A DNA stretch of 64,000 nt. Origin: Streptomyces griseofuscus. GTDB taxonomy: Bacteria; Actinomycetota; Actinomycetes; Streptomycetales; Streptomycetaceae. Below are positions 57,525 through 64,000 of the stretch, in pieces. Position 1 is the stretch's first letter. Each line of letters starts with the position of its first letter. The translations under genes and the position numbers were made by a program. The notes under the pieces are model-generated. The model was not told where the DNA came from, did no database searches, and saw nothing but the letters and a program-made list of their open reading frames with translations. The stretch spans positions 2,914,001 to 2,978,000 of the forward strand of contig NZ_CP051006.1 of NCBI RefSeq assembly GCF_014673495.1, read 5' to 3'.

Positions 57525-58904
57525 GTGACGCCCGTGACGGAAGCGGTCACCCCTTCGGCGAGTACCACCCTCGATTCACTGACCCCCCTGCTGCGCGCCT
57601 GGCTGCCCCGGCAGCGCTGGTTCGCGGGCAAGGGCCGCCCGGTCACCGGGTTCACCCCCGTGGCCGTGACCCAACTCCTGCCACGAGGCGGGAGGTTGGA
57701 CCTGTTCCACGTCCTGCTGCGCGTCCATCAGCCACCGGAGTCCGCGCATCCCGGCGACTGCTACCAGCTCCTCATAGGCGCGCGCGAGGCGCTGCCGCCC
57801 CGGCTGGCGCCCGCGCTGATCGGCCATGTGACCCGGGGTCCGCTCGCCGGACGCACGGTGTACGACGCCCTGTACGACCGCCGGCCCGCCGAGGTGCTGC
57901 TGGAGGCCCTGCGCACCCGGGCCCGCGTCGGCGGGCTGCGCTTCGAGCGGGATCCGCGTCAGGAGATCCGGCCCCATCTGGTGGCCCGGATGCTGGCCGC
58001 CGAGCAGTCCAACTCCTCGGTGGTCTATGGAGATACGTTTATTCTCAAGCTGTTCCGCCGGGTCGTCCCCGGCGTCAACCCCGATCTGGAGCTGCCGCAG
58101 GCGCTGGCCCGCGAGGGCTGCCCCCGGGTGCCCGCGCCGACCGCGTGGCTGCGCGCCGAGCTGGCCGAACAGCCGTACGTACTGGCGGTGTTGCAGCCCT
58201 TCGTGAGCGGTGCCGCCGACGGCTGGGAGCTGGCGCTGCGCGAGCTGGCCAAGGGCGAGGACTTCACCGCCGAGGCACGGGCGCTGGGCCGGGCCACGGC
58301 CGAGGTGCACACCGCGCTGGCCCGCGCCCTGCCGACCGTCACCCTCGGCCGCGCCCAACTCGGGCCGATGGTCGACGGGATGACCGAGCGGCTGGCGGCG
58401 GCCGTCCAGGCCGTACCGGCGCTGGGGCCGTACGAGCGGGGGCTGCGGTCCGCGTACACCGCGCTCGCCGAACTGGCCGCAGGGGGCCGCACCTGGACCG
58501 CCCAGCGCATCCACGGCGACCTCCATCTCGGGCAGTGCCTGCGCGCGCCGTCCGGTGACTGGTCGCTGATCGACTTCGAGGGGGAACCGGCCCGGCCCCC
58601 TGCCGAGCGGCGGCTGCCGCAGCCGACGGTGCGGGACATCGCGGGGATGCTCCGGTCCTTCGACTACGCTGCCTGCTCGGCGAGTTCGGCCCCGACGCGG
58701 TGGGCGCACGACTGCCGGGCGGCCTACTGCTCCGGGTACGCGGAGGTGTCCGGCCGCGATCCGCGTACCGATCCGGTGCTGCTGCGCGCCTTCGAGACCG
58801 ACAAGGCCGTCTACGAGGTGGTGTACGAGGCCCGTCACCGCCCCGACTGGCTGCCCGTGCCGCTGTCGGCGATCCGCCGCCTCGCCGTGTCCGACCCTCA
58901 CTGA
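57525..58904 (+). CDS. mak: Maltokinase
   Basis: A 459-residue maltokinase (Pep2/Mak), which phosphorylates maltose to maltose-1-phosphate with ATP. The aminoglycoside-phosphotransferase-like C-lobe carries the catalytic [14 protein letters not shown] and metal-binding [16 protein letters not shown]. The N-lobe has the maltokinase-specific start [18 protein letters not shown] and the [15 protein letters not shown] lysine segment. GTG at 57525 follows GGGAAAGGAC; another GTG three codons on is possible. It lies 87 bp after treS and 28 bp before glgB. Confidence 0.95.
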   Translation: MTPVTEAVTPSASTTLDSLTPLLRAWLPRQRWFAGKGRPVTGFTPVAVTQLLPRGGRLDLFHVLLRVHQPPESAHPGDCYQLLIGAREALPPRLAPALIGHVTRGPLAGRTVYDALYDRRPAEVLLEALRTRARVGGLRFERDPRQEIRPHLVARMLAAEQSNSSVVYGDTFILKLFRRVVPGVNPDLELPQALAREGCPRVPAPTAWLRAELAEQPYVLAVLQPFVSGAADGWELALRELAKGEDFTAEARALGRATAEVHTALARALPTVTLGRAQLGPMVDGMTERLAAAVQAVPALGPYERGLRSAYTALAELAAGGRTWTAQRIHGDLHLGQCLRAPSGDWSLIDFEGEPARPPAERRLPQPTVRDIAGMLRSFDYAACSASSAPTRWAHDCRAAYCSGYAEVSGRDPRTDPVLLRAFETDKAVYEVVYEARHRPDWLPVPLSAIRRLAVSDPH

Positions 58905-58932
58905 CCCGACTCTCGCCCCGGGAGACTCGCTC

Positions 58933-61143
58933 GTGACGTCGAAGAAGCACCAGACCGATCCCGCCGTGGGAGCCGAGGACCGCGCCCGGCTGCTGGCCGG
59001 CACCCACCACGACCCGCACTCCGTGCTGGGCGCCCACCCGGTGCCGGGCGGGGTCGCCTACCGCGCCCTGCGCCCGGGCGCCCGCTCGGTCACCGTCCTC
59101 TCCGGCCCGCTGCGCACCGAACTGCACGACGACGGCGACGGTTTCTTCTCCGGACTGCTCCCCCCGGACGCCGTGCCGGACACGAGCCGGCTGCGGGTGG
59201 CGTACGGCGACACGGTCCATGAGACGGCGGACGCCTACCGTTTCCTGCCCACGCTCGGCGAACTGGATCTGCATCTGATCGGCGAGGGCCGGCACGAGGA
59301 GCTGTGGCGGGCGCTCGGCGCGCACGCCCTTGTGCACCAGGGCGTGCGCGGAACCCGGTTCGCGGTGTGGGCGCCGAACGCGCTGGGCGTCCGGGTCACG
59401 GGGAGCTTCTGCTGCTGGGACGGCACCGGCTCCCCGATGCGCTCGCTGGGTTCCTCCGGGGTCTGGGAGCTGTTTCTGCCGGGGGTCGGTGAGGGCGAGC
59501 TGTACAAGTTCGAGATCACCCGCCCGGACGGCTCGCACACCCAGCGCGCCGACCCGCTGGCCCGCCGTACCGAGGCGCCGCCCGCGACCTCGTCGGTCGT
59601 GCATGTCTCGCACCATGTGTGGCAGGACGAGCAGTGGATGGCGCACCGCGGGGAGATCCCGGTGCACGAGGCGCCGTTCTCGGTGTACGAGGTCCATCTG
59701 CCGTCCTGGCGCCCCGGCGCGACCTATCGCGAACTGGCCGAGCAACTCACCTCCTACGTCCTGGAGATGGGCTTCACCCATGTGGAGCTGATGCCGGTCG
59801 CGGAGCATCCCTTCGGCGGCTCGTGGGGCTACCAGGTCACCGGTTTCTACGCGCCGACGGCCCGGCTGGGCACCCCGGACGACTTCAAGTACCTGGTGGA
59901 CCGGCTGCACCAGGCCGGGATCGGGGTGCTGATGGACTGGGTGCCGGCCCATTTCCCGCGCGACGACTGGGCGTTGGCCGAGTTCGACGGACGGCCGCTG
60001 TACGAGCACCCCGATCCGCTGCGGGCCGCGCATCCCGACTGGGGCACGCTGGAGTTCGACCTCGGCCGGCGCGAGGTGCGCAACTTCCTCGTGGCGAACG
60101 CCGTGTACTGGTGCGAGGAGTTCCATGTGGACGGGCTGCGGGTGGACGCCGTGGCCTCCATGCTCTACCTCGACTACTCGCGCGAGCCCGGGGGTTGGCG
60201 GCCGAACGAGCGCGGCGGCCGGGAGAACCTGGACGCGGTGGCCTTCCTCCAGGAGATGAACGCCACGGTCTACCGGCGCTGCCCGGGTGTCGTGACCATC
60301 GCCGAGGAGTCCACCGCCTGGGACGGGGTGACCCGGCCGACCCATGTACAGGGCCCGAGCGGGTTCGGCGGGCTTGGCTTCGGCCTGAAGTGGAACATGG
60401 GCTGGATGCACGACTCGCTCCAGTACATGGCCCACGACCCCGTGCACCGCGCCTACCACCACGGCGAGCTGACCTTCTCCATGGTGTACGCGTACAGCGA
60501 GAACTACGTCCTGCCGATATCCCACGACGAGGTGGTGCACGGCAAGGGGTCCCTGGTCTCCAAGATGCCGGGCGACTGGTGGCGGCGGCGCGCCGACCTG
60601 CGCGCCTATCTGGCCTTCATGTGGGCCCACCCGGGCAAGCAACTCCTCTTCATGGGACAGGAGTTCGCGCAGGGCGCGGAGTGGTCCGAGGCGGCCGGGC
60701 CGGACTGGTGGCTGCTCGATCCGGCGTACCCCGCAGCCCCCGACCACCGGGGCGTCCGCGACCTGGTCCGCGATCTGAACGCCTGCTACCGGGCCACCCC
60801 GGCCCTGTGGCAGCGCGACACCGACCCCTCGGGCTTCGAGTGGATCACCGGCGACTCGGCGTCCGACAATGTGCTCGCCTTCCTGCGCCGCGACGCCGAG
60901 GGCTCGCCCCTGCTCGCCGTCTGCCACTTCTCCCCCGTGGTCCGCCCCGGCTACCTCATCGGCGTCCCCGAGGACGTCCCGGCCTGGACCGAGGCCCTGA
61001 ACACGGACGCGGAAGGCTACGGCGGCAGTGGAGTGGCCAACCCGGGCCCCCTGAAACCGGAACCCCACGGCACGCACGGCCGCCCGGCCGCCGTCCGCCT
61101 GACCCTGCCGCCCTTGGCCACGGTGTGGCTACGACCGGCTTAG
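58933..61143 (+). CDS. glgB: 1,4-alpha-glucan branching enzyme
   Basis: A 736-residue GH13_9 enzyme introducing alpha-1,6 branches. The N-terminal domain ([26 protein letters not shown]) and CBM48 ([25 protein letters not shown]) precede the barrel. Catalytic D405 ([22 protein letters not shown]), E458 ([14 protein letters not shown]) and the [12 protein letters not shown] segment are intact. GTG at 58933 has GGGAGACTCGCTC upstream. It is the last gene of the operon, which ends at a large palindromic element. Confidence 0.96.
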   Translation: MTSKKHQTDPAVGAEDRARLLAGTHHDPHSVLGAHPVPGGVAYRALRPGARSVTVLSGPLRTELHDDGDGFFSGLLPPDAVPDTSRLRVAYGDTVHETADAYRFLPTLGELDLHLIGEGRHEELWRALGAHALVHQGVRGTRFAVWAPNALGVRVTGSFCCWDGTGSPMRSLGSSGVWELFLPGVGEGELYKFEITRPDGSHTQRADPLARRTEAPPATSSVVHVSHHVWQDEQWMAHRGEIPVHEAPFSVYEVHLPSWRPGATYRELAEQLTSYVLEMGFTHVELMPVAEHPFGGSWGYQVTGFYAPTARLGTPDDFKYLVDRLHQAGIGVLMDWVPAHFPRDDWALAEFDGRPLYEHPDPLRAAHPDWGTLEFDLGRREVRNFLVANAVYWCEEFHVDGLRVDAVASMLYLDYSREPGGWRPNERGGRENLDAVAFLQEMNATVYRRCPGVVTIAEESTAWDGVTRPTHVQGPSGFGGLGFGLKWNMGWMHDSLQYMAHDPVHRAYHHGELTFSMVYAYSENYVLPISHDEVVHGKGSLVSKMPGDWWRRRADLRAYLAFMWAHPGKQLLFMGQEFAQGAEWSEAAGPDWWLLDPAYPAAPDHRGVRDLVRDLNACYRATPALWQRDTDPSGFEWITGDSASDNVLAFLRRDAEGSPLLAVCHFSPVVRPGYLIGVPEDVPAWTEALNTDAEGYGGSGVANPGPLKPEPHGTHGRPAAVRLTLPPLATVWLRPA

Positions 61144-61217
61144 GGCCTGTCTGACCATTCCCGCCTGACGCCGCGCGGCCGCCCTCCGGGCGACGACGGG
61201 AATTGTCAGACAGGCCC
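61143..61217. repeat. Large palindromic element between glgB and the helicase gene
   Basis: Arms 61143-61163 (GGGCCTGTCTGACCATTCCCG minus its last base in one run) and 61197-61217 match as inverted repeats at 20 of 21 positions. The 33-base centre contains a second small hairpin (CGCCC-TCC-GGGCG). It sits between convergent genes and can terminate both transcripts. From memory, GGGCCTGTCTGAC-type palindromes recur in Streptomyces genomes, so it may be a dispersed element. Confidence 0.8.
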
Positions 61218-61275
61218 CAGGGAGCGCCGGGCGGGCCCCGGAGGACGGGGAGTCCAGGGCCCGCGGACGGCCGCT

Positions 61276-63540
61276 CTACTCGTCCCGCTGGGCCAGCGCC
61301 TGCGGCAGGTCGCCGGTGTGCAGGACGCCCAGGCGCTGGGTGGCGCGGGTCAGGGCGACGTAGAGGTCGCTGGTGCCGTACTCGGCCGGTTCGACCACCA
61401 GGACCGAGTCGAACTCCAGGCCCTTGGACTGCCGGGGGTCGAGGAGGACGACCGCCTGGGTGAGGTCGGGTTCGGCGCCGGCGGTGACGCCGTCCAGGCG
61501 GGCGGCGATCGCGCGGTGCAGCCGGTGCGGCGCGATGATCGCCAACCTGCCCTCGACCGGCGCGAGTTCGGCGGCCGCCTTGGCCACCGCGCCGGGCAGG
61601 TCGTCGTCCTCCCGCCGCACCCAGGGCCGTACCCCGGTGGAGCGCACCGAGCTGGGCGGCCGGAAGTCCGGCTGCTCGGCGCGGACCACGGCCGCGGCGA
61701 GGTCCATGATCTCGGACGGGGTGCGGTAGTTGACGCCGAGGCGGGTGTGCTCGTACCGGTCCTCGACATAGGGCGCGAGGATCTTCGACCAGGAGCCGAC
61801 CCCGGCCGCCTCGGCGGTCTGCGCGGGGTCGCCGACCAGAGTCATCGAGCGGGTCGGGCAGCGCCGCATCAGCAGCCGCCAGGCCATCGGCGACAACTCC
61901 TGTGCCTCGTCCACGATGATGTGCCCGAACGCCCAGGTCCGGTCGGCCGCCGCCCGCTCCGCCGCACTGCGGTGGTCCGCCTCCTCCTGCCGCTCGGCGA
62001 ACCGCTCCGCGTCGATGATGTCGTGCGCGGACAGCACCTCCGAGCCGTCCGGGTCGCCGTCCTCCTTGTCCTCGAACTCGTACGTCCGTGACGCGTAGGA
62101 CACGTCCAGCACGCCCTGCGCGTACGCGATCTGCGTCTCGCGCTCACGATCGGCACGGAAGCGGGCGAGCCGGTCGTCCTCGCCGAGGAGTTCGGCGGCC
62201 TCGTCCAGGAGCGGTACGTCGGCGACGGTCCAGGCGCGGGTCACCGGGCGGCGGATCGCGGCGGCGTCCGCGTCGCTCAGATACCCCTCGGGCTCGGCGA
62301 GGAAGTCGGCGACCAGCCGCTTCGGGGTGATCCGGGGCCACAACCGGTCGATGGCGGACCAGACTTCGGGGTTCTCGGCGAGTTCGTCGCGGATCTGGGT
62401 GATGTCGGAGGCGTCGAGCAGGCTGCTCCCGTCGTAGGGATCGGTGCCGACCCGCTCGGCGTACAGCTCGGTGAGCGCGTTGAGGATGTGGCCCTCGAAG
62501 TACTCGCGAGACGCGTTGTGCGGCAGCTTCGCGGCGCGGGTGCGTTCACGGGCGACGCTCACCAGGCCGTCGTCCAGCATCAGCACCTCGCGGTCGTGCG
62601 CGATCGCGAGGACCGGGTCGGGCAGCGCCTGCCGGTCGCGGACCACCTCGGCGAGCACGTCCGCCATGTCCGCGCGCCCCTTGACCGCGGCCGCCTCGGG
62701 GGTGTCGGCGGCCGTGGCCTTCACGCCGGGGAACAGCTCGCCGACCGTGGCCAGCAGGACACCGGTCTCGCCCAGGGAGGGCAGCACCTCGCCGATGTAA
62801 CCGAGGAAGGCCGGGTTGGGTCCGACGATCAGCACGGCGCGGCGGGCCAGCAGCTCCCGGTGCTCGTAGAGGAGGTACGCCGCCCGGTGCAGGGCCACGG
62901 CGGTCTTGCCGGTGCCGGGTCCGCCCTCCACGACCAGCACGCCGCGGTGCGGTGCCCGGATGATCCGGTCCTGGTCGGCCTGGATGGTGCGCACGATGTC
63001 GCCCATCCGGCCGGTGCGGGCCGAGTTCAGCGCGGCGAGCAGCACGGCGTCGCCGTTGTGGTCCTCGTGCCCGGTGCGGGTGGCGTCGCCGAGGTCCAGG
63101 ATCTCGTCGTGCAGATGGGTGACGGTACGGCCCTCGGTGGCGATGTGCCGGCGCCGCCGCAGCCCCATCGGGGTGTGCCCGGTGGCCAGGTAGAAGGGCC
63201 GGGCGACCTCGGCGCGCCAGTCGATCAGCACCGGTGTGTGCTCGGCGTCGTCCGCGCGCAGCCCGATCCGGCCGATGTGGTGCGTCGTACCGCTCGCGAG
63301 ATCGATCCGCCCGAAGCAGAGCGAGCCGTCGACGGCGTTCAGCGCGGCGAGCAGCCCAGAGCGCTCCGCGACCAGGATGTCCCGCTCCAGCCGGGCCTGC
63401 ATGGGCTTGTCACCCTGCGCGAGCGCGTCCCCGACCGAGGTCTCGGCGTCACCGCGCAGCACGTCGACGCGCGCGTACAGTCCGTCGATGAATTCCTGCT
63501 CGCGACGCAATTCATCGTCTGGAAATTCGGTGTTTGACAA
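61276..63540 (-). CDS. helR: HelR/HelD-like RNA polymerase-associated UvrD-type ATPase
   Basis: A 754-residue superfamily 1 ATPase. An N-terminal charged coiled-coil region (LRREQEFIDGLYARVDVLRGDAETSVGDALAQGDKPMQARLERD) is followed by the split motor: Walker A VEGGPGTGKTAVALHRAAYLLY, Walker B HIIVDEAQELSPMAW, TLVGDPAQTAEA, LGVNYRTPSEIM, and SKGLEFDSVLVVEP with DLYVALTRATQRL. This is the HelD/HelR layout, whose members free RNA polymerase from DNA and, for HelR, from rifamycins. The start appears to be TTG at 63540, with GGGAG five bases upstream and TATATC 15 bases upstream of it; no ATG or GTG fits. HelR rather than another HelD class is an inference from length and genus. Confidence 0.85.
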   Translation of the reverse strand: MSNTEFPDDELRREQEFIDGLYARVDVLRGDAETSVGDALAQGDKPMQARLERDILVAERSGLLAALNAVDGSLCFGRIDLASGTTHHIGRIGLRADDAEHTPVLIDWRAEVARPFYLATGHTPMGLRRRRHIATEGRTVTHLHDEILDLGDATRTGHEDHNGDAVLLAALNSARTGRMGDIVRTIQADQDRIIRAPHRGVLVVEGGPGTGKTAVALHRAAYLLYEHRELLARRAVLIVGPNPAFLGYIGEVLPSLGETGVLLATVGELFPGVKATAADTPEAAAVKGRADMADVLAEVVRDRQALPDPVLAIAHDREVLMLDDGLVSVARERTRAAKLPHNASREYFEGHILNALTELYAERVGTDPYDGSSLLDASDITQIRDELAENPEVWSAIDRLWPRITPKRLVADFLAEPEGYLSDADAAAIRRPVTRAWTVADVPLLDEAAELLGEDDRLARFRADRERETQIAYAQGVLDVSYASRTYEFEDKEDGDPDGSEVLSAHDIIDAERFAERQEEADHRSAAERAAADRTWAFGHIIVDEAQELSPMAWRLLMRRCPTRSMTLVGDPAQTAEAAGVGSWSKILAPYVEDRYEHTRLGVNYRTPSEIMDLAAAVVRAEQPDFRPPSSVRSTGVRPWVRREDDDLPGAVAKAAAELAPVEGRLAIIAPHRLHRAIAARLDGVTAGAEPDLTQAVVLLDPRQSKGLEFDSVLVVEPAEYGTSDLYVALTRATQRLGVLHTGDLPQALAQRDE

Positions 63541-63626
63541 TTCCGCTCCCGCCCGGATATACTGTGCCCACAAAGCTTTTCCGTGACCGCAGCCATGTGA
63601 AGTCACGAACCATTGAATATACGCGC

Positions 63627-63662
63627 AGAAATCCCCAGGACGCAATTGTCCGGGGGATTTCT
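63627..63662 (-). terminator. Terminator after the thioredoxin gene
   Basis: Arms AGAAATCCCCAGGAC (63627-63641) and GTCCGGGGGATTTCT (63648-63662) pair at 14 of 15 positions around a 6-base loop. It follows the thioredoxin stop on the minus strand and precedes the helicase promoter. Confidence 0.8.
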
Positions 63663-63679
63663 TGTGTGCGGGCGTAGGT

Positions 63680-64000
63680 TCACAGCAGATCGGCGAGTTC
63701 CTCCAGGAGCCGCCGCCTGGCCCGGGCCCCCACCATGGACCGCACCGGCTCCCCGCCCCGGAAGACCATCAGGGTCGGCGTGGCCAGCACCCCGTAGGCG
63801 ATGGTCGTACCCGGATTGCGGTCGACATCGAGCTGGACGACCTTCAGCCGGTCGCCCACCTCCCGGGCGATGTCCCGGAGCACCGGCGCCAGCTGTCGGC
63901 ACGGCCCGCACCACTCGGCCGTGAACTGCACCAGGACCGGCAGGCCGGCGTCGATCACCTCCGCCGCGAAGTCCGCGTCCGTCACCTCGGCAAGTCCGCT
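63680..64000 (-). CDS. trxA: Thioredoxin, 5' end beyond the window
   Basis: At least 107 codons of a thioredoxin. The active site is AEWCGPCRQLAPVL (WCGPC), followed by VVQLDVDRNPGTTIAYGVLATPTLMVFRGGEP with the cis-proline after ATPT. It reduces protein disulfides in the cytoplasm. A GTG at 63985 is possible, but the frame stays open to the window edge and reads SGLAEVTDADF, matching the usual thioredoxin opening (xxxLxxVTDADF). The true start is therefore probably upstream, outside the window. Confidence 0.92.
   Translation of the reverse strand, partial: SGLAEVTDADFAAEVIDAGLPVLVQFTAEWCGPCRQLAPVLRDIAREVGDRLKVVQLDVDRNPGTTIAYGVLATPTLMVFRGGEPVRSMVGARARRRLLEELADLL

Overview
The window is a stretch of high-GC actinobacterial chromosome, almost certainly Streptomyces. 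Coding regions have strong G/C bias at third codon positions, GTG starts are common, many operons join genes by 4-base GTGA or ATGA overlaps, and the gene content is typical of the genus: a GlgE-type glycogen cluster, a HelR/HelD-like helicase, many membrane ABC pairs, and a secreted M4 protease. From memory, the order resembles the Streptomyces coelicolor region around SCO5438 to SCO5485; I could not check this. I see no rRNA, tRNA, CRISPR array, insertion sequence or prophage module. It looks like ordinary core chromosome, with a few local oddities.

Left part (1-15.9 kb): a ribbon-helix-helix (HicB-like) repressor gene with two phased arrays of TGGCRCCA half-sites, a LysR regulator divergent from a small NTF2-like protein, a thioesterase, a membrane-anchored esterase whose 3' end overlaps a convergent TRIC-type channel gene, a secreted M1 peptidase, a five-gene oligopeptide/dipeptide ABC importer operon (order on the minus strand: permease C, binding lipoprotein, permease B, ATPase D, ATPase F with a Glu-Pro repeat tail), two SseB-like genes and a P-loop kinase-like protein.

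Glycine/serine block (16.0-20.6 kb): a tandem glycine riboswitch heads gcvT, gcvH, glyA and sdaA. Together they feed glycine into one-carbon units, interconvert glycine and serine, and deaminate serine to pyruvate. gcvP is not in the window. The next block (20.7-30.2 kb) holds acetyltransferases, a GH25 lysozyme without a signal peptide, an EF-hand protein, a MerR regulator with a probable leaderless 19-bp-spacer promoter, a YncE-like lipoprotein coupled to a deacetylase with altered catalytic motifs, a HATPase regulator, an enoyl-CoA hydratase and two tandem L,D-transpeptidase lipoproteins.

Middle (30.4-48.0 kb): glgX; a tightly coupled sigma factor / mucin-like membrane protein / polyprenyl-phosphate glycosyltransferase / membrane glycosyltransferase operon; and a transporter-rich stretch. 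That stretch has a heterodimeric ABC exporter pair on the minus strand, a DrrAB-like exporter coupled to a NarL-type two-component system (with a 31-bp tandem duplication at their junction), and a second exporter pair whose nucleotide-binding domains are degenerate in complementary ways.

Right part (48.3-64 kb): an M4 metalloprotease, a DUF1990 protein, then glgP divergent from glgE-treS-mak-glgB (alpha-glucan synthesis through maltose-1-phosphate), a large palindromic element, the HelR-like RNA polymerase-associated ATPase, and a thioredoxin gene cut by the window edge.
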